Source: Flavobacterium sp. ENC (GTDB taxonomy: Bacteria > Bacteroidota > Bacteroidia > Flavobacteriales > Flavobacteriaceae). From it: a stretch of 64,000 bases of DNA. The notes beneath the pieces were generated by a model. It made no database searches and was not told the DNA's origin. It worked only from the letters and a program-made list of their open reading frames with translations. Shown here one piece after another: positions 20,666 to 27,933 of the stretch. The stretch is taken from positions 806,001 to 870,000 of the forward strand of contig NZ_JAJMOY010000001.1 of NCBI RefSeq assembly GCF_020991415.1. Reading direction: 5' to 3'. The translations under genes were made by a program, and so were the position numbers. Position 1 is the first letter of the stretch. Every line of letters starts with the position of its first letter.

Positions 20666-21112
20666 ATGGAATTAAAATGGAAAATAAAGCCTTTTGAGGC
20701 ATTAACAGTACATGAGTTATATAATTTGCTCAAACTGAGGAGTGAAATCTTTGTAGTAGAGCAAAATTGCGTTTATTTGGATCTTGATGGCAAAGACAAA
20801 CTTGCTTTGCACCTGATCGGTGAATACGACGGGAAGATTGTTGCGTATTCGCGTTTGTTTGATGCCGGAATCAGTTTCGATCATGCTTCCATCGGCAGAG
20901 TGGTTGTAGATGCTAATTATCGCGATAAAAAGTGGGGACACAATCTGATGCAGGAAGCCATTGCCGGTATAAAATCAAATTTTGGTACCGATAAAATTAC
21001 GATTGGTGCGCAGTTGTACTTAAAGAAATTCTACGAAAGTCACGGCTTTGTTCAGACCAGTGAAATGTATCTGGAAGATGATATTCCGCATATTGAGATG
21101 GAGCGCGGTTAA
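20666..21112 (+). CDS. GNAT family N-acetyltransferase, ElaA-like
   Basis: A 148-residue protein starting MELKWKIKPFEALTVHELYNLLKLRSEIFVVEQNC, which is the ElaA-type opening (W-x-x-K-x-F-x-x-L-x-x-x-x-LY-x-x-L-x-x-R-x-x-VFVVEQ-x-C-x-Y). The acetyl-CoA-binding region follows as IGRVVVDANYRDKKWGHNLM and the C-terminal FYESHGF. It probably acetylates a small amine or protein N-terminus; the substrate is unknown. It is convergent with the OmpA gene, with a single base between the two stop codons. Confidence 0.88.
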   Translation: MELKWKIKPFEALTVHELYNLLKLRSEIFVVEQNCVYLDLDGKDKLALHLIGEYDGKIVAYSRLFDAGISFDHASIGRVVVDANYRDKKWGHNLMQEAIAGIKSNFGTDKITIGAQLYLKKFYESHGFVQTSEMYLEDDIPHIEMERG

Positions 21113-21113
21113 T

Positions 21114-21917
21114 CTAAATTTTGGTGATAAAAAACTCCACGCGCCTGTCTAGCTTATCACCACGGCCCAATGGATATTTATTGCCGCAGCCCTGGAAAGT
21201 CATTCTGCTTTTGGAGATTTTTTTGTCCATTAAATATATAAAAACAGTTTTGGCGCGATTCCAGGAAAGTCTTCTTTCTTTGGTTGCTTTGTCAATTCCG
21301 TCACTGTAAATCTCGGGAGTGCAGCATACATGGCCGCGGATTTCAAACTCAAGGGTATTTTTCTCCTGAAGGATGGTGGCAATTTTATCTAATTCTTTTT
21401 TGGAATTATTCGTTAGTTTGGAGCTTCCGATGTCAAATAAGATATTGTCCAGATAGATCTTATCGCCGACTTTTAGTTTGTTTTTAAAAGAGTTATGGAT
21501 TCCTTTTCCAAAGCTGTTGCGTTTGACTACGATTAAGTCCACCCGCCGGTTTTGCGAGCGGGTTTCATGCAGGTTTTCTATGGTATCGGGTTTTATGATC
21601 ACACGGCCTTTTCCTTCCAGAATCACTATTTTGCTCTGGTTAAAACCGTGTAATACCAGTAATTCCTGAATCGTGTTGACCCTGTTTTTAGAAAGCCTGA
21701 AATTGTATTCGTCAGTGCCGCGGTCATCACAGTAACCGTAAATTTGTATAGATTCTACTTTTGAGGTATCAATTGTTTTTATAAAATTGGTAATGACATC
21801 TGCTTGCTGGTCCGTAAGATTGAACTTGTCAAAATCAAAATATATGGTTTCGACGGGCTTCTGTTGTGCTGACAAGTTGAAAATAAAGAAAAGAAACAGA
21901 ACTTTACAAATTTTCAT
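21114..21917 (-). CDS. Exported protein with two tandem OmpA-like domains
   Basis: A 267-residue protein with signal peptide MKICKVLFLFFIFNLSAQQ. There is no barrel; instead two OmpA-type peptidoglycan-binding domains stand in a row. The first (about residues 22-135) has ETIYFDFDKFNLT, IYGYCDDRGTDEYNFRLSKNRV and RSQNRRVDL. The second (about residues 150-267) has ILFDIGSSKLT, IRGHVCC, RRLSWNRAKTV and DRRVEF. These correspond to the usual FDF-x-x-x-x-L opening, the G-x-x-D/C-x-x-G loop and the L-S-x-x-R helix. It is likely a periplasmic cell-wall-binding protein. It lies 3 bases after the S41 protease stop on the same strand and probably shares its transcript. Confidence 0.85.
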   Translation of the reverse strand: MKICKVLFLFFIFNLSAQQKPVETIYFDFDKFNLTDQQADVITNFIKTIDTSKVESIQIYGYCDDRGTDEYNFRLSKNRVNTIQELLVLHGFNQSKIVILEGKGRVIIKPDTIENLHETRSQNRRVDLIVVKRNSFGKGIHNSFKNKLKVGDKIYLDNILFDIGSSKLTNNSKKELDKIATILQEKNTLEFEIRGHVCCTPEIYSDGIDKATKERRLSWNRAKTVFIYLMDKKISKSRMTFQGCGNKYPLGRGDKLDRRVEFFITKI

Positions 21918-21920
21918 TTT

Positions 21921-23558
21921 TTACATTTTTAAAATCGTTTTATACTCAGTCTGATTATTCAAAACGCTCACCGCTTTTTTAATTTCTGAATTGTTTTTAA
22001 TATAAAATTGATACAAACCTTCCTGATACTGGTACCTTTTTATAAGTTCTTCCTGAATCAGGTTTTTAATTTCCTTTTGGTTTTTATCCAGTAAGGTGGT
22101 TTCGCTTTTTTCAAGGGCGTTTAGTAATTGCTGATATTCAGGTGCGATCGTTTCGTCTATTTTTTCACTTTTGGCAGCAGCCAGCATATTTTTCAGCGCT
22201 ACCTCTGTTTCAGTATCAAAACTGATTTTGTTGGTTTTAAGATATTGTTTAAAAGCGGTGTAGTCTGCTTCAGTAAGTACAGGGATTTTATCTCCTAAAT
22301 TTGGGTTTTTGTAAAAGTACGATGTGGCGTAATCAAAGATTCCGTCATTTTTTAACAACGCATTCGTAATCGGACTCATTTTGGTTTCTTCCAGTTCAAT
22401 ATCCGGTAAAACACCGCCGCCATCATAAACGGTTCTGCCTTTTCGGGTTTTAAAAGCATTGAAGTTTTTCGCATCTGTTTTTTGTGCTACGCCATTTTTG
22501 TCTTTGTGCGCATAATCCAAAGCCTGAATGCAGCGGCCGGAAGGTGTGTAATAGCGGGATATGGTCACTTTTAACTGCGTTCCGTACGTAAGATCAACAG
22601 AACGTTGTACCAGTCCTTTTCCGAAACTGCGGCTCCCGAGAATTACGGCACGATCTAAATCCTGTAAAGCCCCGGAAACAATTTCAGATGCAGAGGCACT
22701 TCGCCCGTTGACCAATATGGCCAAAGGAATTTCTGTATCTATCGGCTCGTTTTGAGTTTTATAGGTATTGTTGTGTTTTTCTATCCTTGATTTAGTAGTC
22801 ACAATCACTTCGTTTTTAGGAACAAACAAATTGCAAATGTCAATGGCTTCGTTCAGTAAACCTCCGGGATTTCCTCTCAGGTCAAGTACAATCTGTTTGG
22901 CACCGTCCGCTTTTAGTTTCTCCAATGCGCCCTTTACTTCTGCTGCCGCTTTTCTGCTAAAATGGGCCAGAACAATATAACCGGTTTTGTCGTCTATTTT
23001 GCCATAGAACGGAACAGATTTAATATCGACTTCATCCAGTACAAGCTCGGTAGTATACGGTTTTCCCTGACGCAGGTATTTAATTGTGATTTTGGTGTTT
23101 TTGGTTCCCTTTAATAATTGGGAGGCATCATCTTTAAAGTCTGCTATCAAAACATCTCCAATCTGGATAATTTCGTCACCTGCTTTCAGTCCGGCTTTAT
23201 CTGCAGGATAGTTTTTATACGGTTCACGAACAATCAGACGGTCTTTTTTTCGTGAAATCATCGCGCCAATTCCCGTATATTCTCCGGTATTGTTGATTTT
23301 GAAGTTGACCACATCCTGTTCGTTAAAGTAAACAGTGTAAGGATCTAAACTTCCCAGCATGCTTTTTATCGCCTTATCCATCAAATCCCCGGGATTCGTT
23401 TCATCTACGTAATTGGTATTTACGGCTTTGAATAAAGTGGTGAAAATTTCAATTTGTTTGGCTATTTCAAAAAAGTCGTCTTTGAAACTGGTTCCGATAA
23501 ATAAAAACCCGGCCGCAACAGCAGGAATAATGAATTTCTTTTTGAAATAAGGATACAT
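21921..23558 (-). CDS. S41 family C-terminal processing peptidase
   Basis: A 545-residue envelope serine protease. The N-terminal hydrophobic stretch (residues 8-24) is a signal or anchor. A PDZ domain covers about residues 95-175 (GIGAMISRKKDRLIV ... ADKAGLKAGDEI). The S41 catalytic core follows with VLDLRGNPGGLLNEA, the Ser in NGRSASASEIVSG (Ser289) and the Lys in SFGKGLVQ (Lys314), a spacing of 25 as in Prc/CtpA. The tail beyond about residue 400 is helical and charged. The family trims or degrades exported proteins at their C-termini. It sits between a DUF4349 lipoprotein gene (3-base gap) and the OmpA-domain gene (3-base gap), so an operon is likely. Confidence 0.94.
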   Translation of the reverse strand: MYPYFKKKFIIPAVAAGFLFIGTSFKDDFFEIAKQIEIFTTLFKAVNTNYVDETNPGDLMDKAIKSMLGSLDPYTVYFNEQDVVNFKINNTGEYTGIGAMISRKKDRLIVREPYKNYPADKAGLKAGDEIIQIGDVLIADFKDDASQLLKGTKNTKITIKYLRQGKPYTTELVLDEVDIKSVPFYGKIDDKTGYIVLAHFSRKAAAEVKGALEKLKADGAKQIVLDLRGNPGGLLNEAIDICNLFVPKNEVIVTTKSRIEKHNNTYKTQNEPIDTEIPLAILVNGRSASASEIVSGALQDLDRAVILGSRSFGKGLVQRSVDLTYGTQLKVTISRYYTPSGRCIQALDYAHKDKNGVAQKTDAKNFNAFKTRKGRTVYDGGGVLPDIELEETKMSPITNALLKNDGIFDYATSYFYKNPNLGDKIPVLTEADYTAFKQYLKTNKISFDTETEVALKNMLAAAKSEKIDETIAPEYQQLLNALEKSETTLLDKNQKEIKNLIQEELIKRYQYQEGLYQFYIKNNSEIKKAVSVLNNQTEYKTILKM

Positions 23559-23561
23559 GAG

Positions 23562-24368
23562 TTATATTTTTTTTCTTTTTAATCTTCTTCTAATGTAAAA
23601 GGCTATTACGCCAAACAGGATAAGGAACGGCCAGACACTGATGACCCAGATGAACAAACCGGACAATTCAAAAAATCCGGATTGTATGGCTGTCAGTATT
23701 TTGGAACCATAGGAAATTTTGATGCTTTGCTTTTCTGCAATGGGTTTGTAAAATTCGATTGAAATCCTGCTTTCAGCTACACGGCTCTCGAGGTATTTTA
23801 ACTGACCTTGTTTCGATTCGATTTCTTCGCGAATCGCAGAAATCTGCTTTTCAATTTCGAGTATTTCACTTATTTTGGTCGCTCTCTTTAATATTTCGAT
23901 GTAACGTTCTTCGAGTTTTTGTTTTGTTTTTAATCTCGAATCGAGGTCAATGTACTGCTCCGTTACATCTTCCGTTGAAATGTCTTTCTGGTCAAAATAC
24001 GAGACACCTTTTGAAATCGATTGTAAAAAAACATCAAAATTCTGACTTGGAACGCGAACGGTTAGATTTCTAAAAAGGGAATTGTCATTTTTTCCTTCAG
24101 AGTCAGACTGTATAGTCGCATGGCTTTCTTTAACAGCAGTTTGAATTTTTTGGAAAGTCTCTTCAATGTCATTCGTTTCAAATCTCAGGCTTGCATATTT
24201 GATTATTTTTTGAGGAATTGCTTTTTCTTCGTCAGGAGAGGAGGGAGAGGGCGCCGACATTGTTATCGCGGCAACTTCACTTTTATAAACAGCTTTGTCA
24301 TTTTCTGCCTGTTTGCTGCAGCCTGAAAAAAGCAATGCAAAAAGGAATAAATATAGAATATGTCGCAT
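23562..24368 (-). CDS. DUF4349 domain lipoprotein
   Basis: A 268-residue protein starting MRHILYLFLFALLFSGCSKQ with a lipobox (FSGC). The DUF4349 pattern follows: IIKYASLRFETNDIEETFQKIQ, then LTVRVPSQNFDVFLQSI, then YIDLDSRLKTKQKLEERYIEIL and a coiled coil (EILEIEKQISAIREEIESKQGQLKYL). A C-terminal transmembrane segment (residues 240-262) is followed by RRRLKRKK. Lipid-anchored at one end and membrane-spanning at the other, it probably has a structural or sensing role; the family's function is not known to me. It is the first gene of a likely three-gene operon with the S41 protease and OmpA-domain genes. Confidence 0.85.
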   Translation of the reverse strand: MRHILYLFLFALLFSGCSKQAENDKAVYKSEVAAITMSAPSPSSPDEEKAIPQKIIKYASLRFETNDIEETFQKIQTAVKESHATIQSDSEGKNDNSLFRNLTVRVPSQNFDVFLQSISKGVSYFDQKDISTEDVTEQYIDLDSRLKTKQKLEERYIEILKRATKISEILEIEKQISAIREEIESKQGQLKYLESRVAESRISIEFYKPIAEKQSIKISYGSKILTAIQSGFFELSGLFIWVISVWPFLILFGVIAFYIRRRLKRKKI

Positions 24369-24448
24369 AAAATTTGAATTTAGAGCTAAAACTACAATTT
24401 TTTTATAATTTTTTATCTAATCTGATAAATAAAGTTGTATTTTATAGC

Positions 24449-24853
24449 TTATAATTCAGTTTTATGCTCAGAATCGGCCTTTTTGTTTACCTGTAAGAGA
24501 AATTTCTCAAACAACTGAATGGTTTTAGTGTTGATTTCATCGTAAGACAAACGATCCTTGCTTTGATAAAAAAGCATAAAGGAATAATGTTCTTCGACGT
24601 TATCCCAGAGCAGATTTTTATTCAGTCGATACGTTTCCCTTAGGACACGTTTGAAATAATTGCGATCAACGGCTTTTTTGAAGTATTTTTTAGAAACCGA
24701 AACGCCTACCTTTAATTTTTCTTCCGATCCCGCTTCTCCCGCACAATAAACCAAACGGAGCGGATACTTAGAAACTGATTTTCCTTCAGAAAAAAGTAAA
24801 CCAATGGTTGTTTTGCTTTTTAGACGTTCGTTTTTTGGGTAGGTAAAGTTCAT
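24449..24853 (-). CDS. rnpA: Ribonuclease P protein component
   Basis: The 134-residue basic protein partner of RNase P RNA, which matures the 5' ends of tRNAs. It opens with the usual MNFTYPKNERLKSKTTIGLLFSEGKS; the conserved RNR-like helix appears as KKAVDRNYFKRVLRETYRLNK and the C-terminal half as FMLFYQSKDRLSYDEI. The length is normal. It is not next to rpmH here. The DUF4349 gene starts 80 bases downstream on the same strand, and the PlsC-type acyltransferase gene is divergent. A -7-like element lies upstream at 24886-24893. Confidence 0.95.
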   Translation of the reverse strand: MNFTYPKNERLKSKTTIGLLFSEGKSVSKYPLRLVYCAGEAGSEEKLKVGVSVSKKYFKKAVDRNYFKRVLRETYRLNKNLLWDNVEEHYSFMLFYQSKDRLSYDEINTKTIQLFEKFLLQVNKKADSEHKTEL

Positions 24854-24885
24854 TTAATTCAGAAAAAAGTTGCAATTTTATAGGG

Positions 24886-24893
24886 CAAAGGTA
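24886..24893 (-). promoter_or_regulatory. rnpA -7 element
   Basis: On the minus strand TACCTTTG fits TAnnTTTG, 33 bases before the rnpA start. No TTG is seen at standard spacing. On the plus strand of the same gap, TACTTTTG at 24954-24961 fits the consensus for the divergent acyltransferase gene. Confidence 0.35.
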
Positions 24894-24980
24894 CAATTAA
24901 ACCATAAAAACGGTTATTGTTTTTAATTTTAATACCGCTAAAAATATATTTATTACTTTTGGCCTTTAATTTTTTTAAGC

Positions 24981-25721
24981 ATGCAAAAGATAATTTCGTA
25001 TCCCATATCCGTAATTTACTATTTATGTTTTAGTTTATGTTTATTGGTTTTTCATCCAATACAATGGATTTGCCTGAATCTTTTTGGTTATCAGGCACAT
25101 AAAAAGAGCGTTGATTATTTGAATTTTTTCCTTTTAAGATGTACAAATCTTGTGGGAACAACTTATAAAATTGAAAACAGAGAGACAATTCCTACTGGAG
25201 TTCCGTTAATTTTTGTCTCAAATCACCAAAGCATGTACGATATCGTAGCAATGATTTGGTACTTTAGACGTTTTCATTGTAAATTTGTAAGTAAGAAAGA
25301 GTTAGGTAGCGGAATCCCGAGTGTGTCATTCAATTTACGTCATGGAGGTTCGGTGCTAATTGACCGTAAAGACCCAAAACAAGCCATTCCCGTAATCAAA
25401 GGCTTGTCTGAATATATCGAAAAAAACACGAGATCTGCCGTTATTTTTCCCGAAGGTACCCGAAGCAAAACCGGAAAGCCAAAAGAATTTGCCCAAAGCG
25501 GTTTAAAAATCTTATGCAAATATGCACCATCTGCATATGTGGTACCGGTAAGCATCAACAATTCATGGAAAATGGTACGATACGGAATGTTCCCTGTTGG
25601 TTTAGGAAATCGCCTTACCTTTACCGTTCATAAAGCTTTGGCCGTAAAAGATTATGATTTCGCCGAGTTAATGGCTATTACAGAAAAGGTAGTTGTAGAA
25701 GGAGTAAATGAATATAAATAG
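24981..25721 (+). CDS. plsC: 1-acyl-sn-glycerol-3-phosphate acyltransferase (PlsC family)
   Basis: A 246-residue membrane-bound acyltransferase that adds the second acyl chain in phospholipid synthesis. An N-terminal hydrophobic helix covers about residues 8-30. The HX4D catalytic motif is His82-Asp87 in SNHQSMYDIV, followed by the substrate motifs FVSKKELG, the glycerol-phosphate-binding IFPEGTRSKTG and VVPVSINNSW. The acyl-ACP desaturase gene follows 50 bases later on the same strand, so the pair may set the fatty-acid makeup of the membrane together. Other lysophospholipid acyltransferases share these motifs, so the exact acceptor is inferred. Confidence 0.9.
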   Translation: MQKIISYPISVIYYLCFSLCLLVFHPIQWICLNLFGYQAHKKSVDYLNFFLLRCTNLVGTTYKIENRETIPTGVPLIFVSNHQSMYDIVAMIWYFRRFHCKFVSKKELGSGIPSVSFNLRHGGSVLIDRKDPKQAIPVIKGLSEYIEKNTRSAVIFPEGTRSKTGKPKEFAQSGLKILCKYAPSAYVVPVSINNSWKMVRYGMFPVGLGNRLTFTVHKALAVKDYDFAELMAITEKVVVEGVNEYK

Positions 25722-25771
25722 ATTTTCGTTTTGTGAAAGCAAAATCTTAAATCCCAAATCTAAAATAAGTA

Positions 25772-26764
25772 ATGTCTATAAAAAACATTAGATTAGAAGT
25801 AATGCAGTTTTTAGAAAAAAACGTAGATAGCTTCGTTGAACAGTATTTGATTCCAGTGGAAAAAATTTGGCAGCCGTCTGATTTTCTGCCTAATTCTGAA
25901 GGAGATAATTTCTTTGAAGAGGTAAGAGAATTACGTGAAATTGCTAAAGAATTGCCATATGATTTCTGGGTAACGCTTGTGGGTGACACCATCACCGAAG
26001 AAGCTTTGCCAACCTACGAATCCTGGTTAATGGATGTTGAAGGAATCGATCAGATCGAAAATGGCGGAAATGGCTGGTCCAAATGGATTCGTCAATGGAC
26101 CGGAGAAGAAAACCGTCACGGTGATTTATTAAACAAATACCTGTATTTGTCCGGTCGTGTAAACATGCGTGAAATCGAAATGACCACACAGCATTTAATC
26201 AACGACGGTTTTGATATCGGAACCGGATCTGATCCGTACAAAAACTTTGTATACACCAGTTTCCAGGAGTTGGCAACGTATGTATCTCACAATAGGGTAG
26301 CTCAAATGGCTAAGAAATTCGGGGATAATAAATTGTCGAAAATGTGTAAAATGATCGCAGGTGACGAAATGCGCCATCATCATGCCTACAGTGAATTCGT
26401 TACGCGAATTTTTGCTGTTGACCCTAGCGAAATGATGTTGGCTTTTCAATACATGATGAAACAGAAAATCGTTATGCCTGCACATTTCCTGAGAGAATCA
26501 GGTCAGAAAATCAGTTCTGCTTTTGAGCAGTTTTCAGATTCAGCACAGCGTATTGGTGTTTACACCGCAAATGATTATGTGGATATCATGCAGAAATTAA
26601 TCGATAAATGGGAGGTTGACAAAATCACCAATCTAACAGACGAAGCAGAAAAAGCCCGTGACTATTTAATGAAATTGCCGGCACGTATGGCAAGAATTTC
26701 AGAGCGATTGGTCATCCCGCAGGAGTCACATATTTTCAAATGGGTAGAGCCTGCAAGATTATAA
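25772..26764 (+). CDS. Acyl-ACP desaturase (soluble di-iron, ferritin-like fold)
   Basis: A 330-residue soluble desaturase of the plant stearoyl-ACP type; introduces a double bond into acyl-ACP using O2 and ferredoxin. The di-iron ligands are visible in two E/D-E-x-R-H motifs: WTGEENRHGDLL near residue 110 and GDEMRHHHAYSEF near residue 200, with two further Glu-bearing helices (ALPTYESWL and SFQELATY). It starts MSIKNIRLEVMQFLEKNV. The bases just before the start contain AAATC-type short repeats. It follows the plsC-type gene on the same strand and ends before a clear terminator. Confidence 0.92.
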   Translation: MSIKNIRLEVMQFLEKNVDSFVEQYLIPVEKIWQPSDFLPNSEGDNFFEEVRELREIAKELPYDFWVTLVGDTITEEALPTYESWLMDVEGIDQIENGGNGWSKWIRQWTGEENRHGDLLNKYLYLSGRVNMREIEMTTQHLINDGFDIGTGSDPYKNFVYTSFQELATYVSHNRVAQMAKKFGDNKLSKMCKMIAGDEMRHHHAYSEFVTRIFAVDPSEMMLAFQYMMKQKIVMPAHFLRESGQKISSAFEQFSDSAQRIGVYTANDYVDIMQKLIDKWEVDKITNLTDEAEKARDYLMKLPARMARISERLVIPQESHIFKWVEPARL

Positions 26765-26828
26765 TTTCAGCGTTTTGATTGAAAAATTCATTTAAAGCAA
26801 CTTTATTGCATTAAATAAACAATAAAAT

Positions 26829-26877
26829 TTATGTTGATTATTGAAGTTTATAAAACTTTGATAATCAACATTTTTTA
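26829..26877 (+). terminator. Intrinsic terminator after the desaturase gene
   Basis: ATGTTGATTAT (26831-26841) pairs perfectly with ATAATCAACAT (26861-26871). An inner GAAGTTT/AAACTTT stem extends the hairpin, and a T6 run follows. Confidence 0.75.
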
Positions 26878-26967
26878 ATAAAATGGGTTTCGGAATATTT
26901 ATTAATGCAACAATGTTCACTACGAAAACCTGTAAACTCATACTCCCTTTCAAGCTTATAAATTTTT

Positions 26968-27621
26968 ATGAATACTACAGACCTAATAAATAAAACAATC
27001 CAATTTGTAAAAGAAAAACTGCACGATGCCGAAGGCGGACACGACTGGTTTCATATTGAACGCGTGCATAAAAATGCATTGCTGATTGCAAAAAATACAG
27101 ACTGTGATTTGACAGTGGTGGAGTTAGGCGCTTTGCTTCATGATATTGCCGACAGCAAATTCCATAACGGAGATGAAACAATCGGACCCAAAACAGCACG
27201 TTTGTTTCTGGAAGGAGAAAATGTTCCGGAAGGAGTGATACAACATGTCGTAAACATCATAGAAAACATCTCCTACAAAGGAGGTAATTTTGAAAAGAAA
27301 TTTTCCTCAGTTGAATTGGATATTGTTCAGGATGCAGACCGTTTGGATGCCATAGGTGCGATCGGAGTAGCGCGGGCTTTTAATTACGGAGGTTTTAAAA
27401 ACAGAGCGCTTTACAATCCTGAAATCGAGCCCATCACCAATATGACCAAGGAAGAATACAAAAAGAATAATGCACCGACCATAAATCATTTTTACGAAAA
27501 ACTTTTACTCCTAAAAGATAAAATGAATACCGAAACCGGAAAACAAATCGCAGCGGAAAGACATCGTTTTATGGAGTTGTTCCTATCGCAGTTTTACGCG
27601 GAATGGGAGGGGGAAAAGTAG
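26968..27621 (+). CDS. HD domain phosphohydrolase
   Basis: A 217-residue protein of the YedJ-type HD family. The metal ligands are visible: HDWFHIERVHKNAL (first His), LGALLHDIADSKFHNG (HD pair) and IVQDADRLDAIGAIGVARAF (final Asp). The RAFNYGG block and C-terminal HFYEKLLLLKDKMNTETGK helix fit this group. It is probably a metal-dependent hydrolase of a nucleotide or small phosphate; the substrate is unknown. It stands alone, about 200 bases after the desaturase terminator, and converges on the feo genes across a repeat-rich gap. Confidence 0.88.
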   Translation: MNTTDLINKTIQFVKEKLHDAEGGHDWFHIERVHKNALLIAKNTDCDLTVVELGALLHDIADSKFHNGDETIGPKTARLFLEGENVPEGVIQHVVNIIENISYKGGNFEKKFSSVELDIVQDADRLDAIGAIGVARAFNYGGFKNRALYNPEIEPITNMTKEEYKKNNAPTINHFYEKLLLLKDKMNTETGKQIAAERHRFMELFLSQFYAEWEGEK

Positions 27622-27800
27622 TTTTCAGTCTCGGTTTACAGTTTTCAGTCTCGGTTTAGAGTCTCAGTTTTCAGTCTCAGTTTTCAGTGACGGTCTGAGT
27701 CTTTTAACTACAACACTAAAAACTCAGCACCTTAGTAACTCAGCACCTTAGAACCTCCAAAAAAACCTTTGCCCCTCTGAACCTCAGTACCTCTGAACCT
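27621..27800. repeat. Short-word tandem repeats in the convergent HD/feo gap
   Basis: An 18-bp unit starting GTTTTCAGTCTCGG occurs at 27621-27638 and 27641-27658 and decays into CAGTCTCAGTTTTCAGT. A second word, AACTCAGCACCTTAG, occurs at 27721-27735 and 27737-27751, followed by GAACCTC/GAACCTT variants up to about 27800. No coding frame is supported. The TTAGAACCT-type words recur near 54235-54270 and 55578-55665. Confidence 0.7.
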
Positions 27801-27805
27801 TAAAA

Positions 27806-27928
27806 TCAGCTACACCCACAATTCCCGTCACCGCAGTCCTTCTTCTTTTTAGATTTCCAGAAGAATTTCTTAATCAAAAAGACGACAGCGAAAGCTAGTA
27901 TGGCAAAGGCGATGATTTCCTGTATCAT
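27806..27928 (-). CDS. FeoB-associated Cys-rich membrane protein
   Basis: A 40-residue protein beginning MIQEIIAFAILAFAVVFLIKKFFW, a single transmembrane helix, then KSKKKKDCGDGNCGCS, a basic stretch with three cysteines at the very end. A longer reading upstream would run into feoB and lacks any membrane logic, so 27928 is taken as the start. This matches the small Cys-rich proteins often found downstream of feoB. Its role in ferrous iron uptake is not established; the cysteines may bind iron or a partner. It begins 5 bases after the feoB stop. Confidence 0.85.
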   Translation of the reverse strand: MIQEIIAFAILAFAVVFLIKKFFWKSKKKKDCGDGNCGCS

Positions 27929-27933
27929 GGTTT

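Noticed and set aside
27621..27800. Tandem GTTTTCAGTCTCGG words considered as a mini CRISPR
   Set aside because: Only two full copies, spacing of 2 bases, no spacers and no cas genes nearby.
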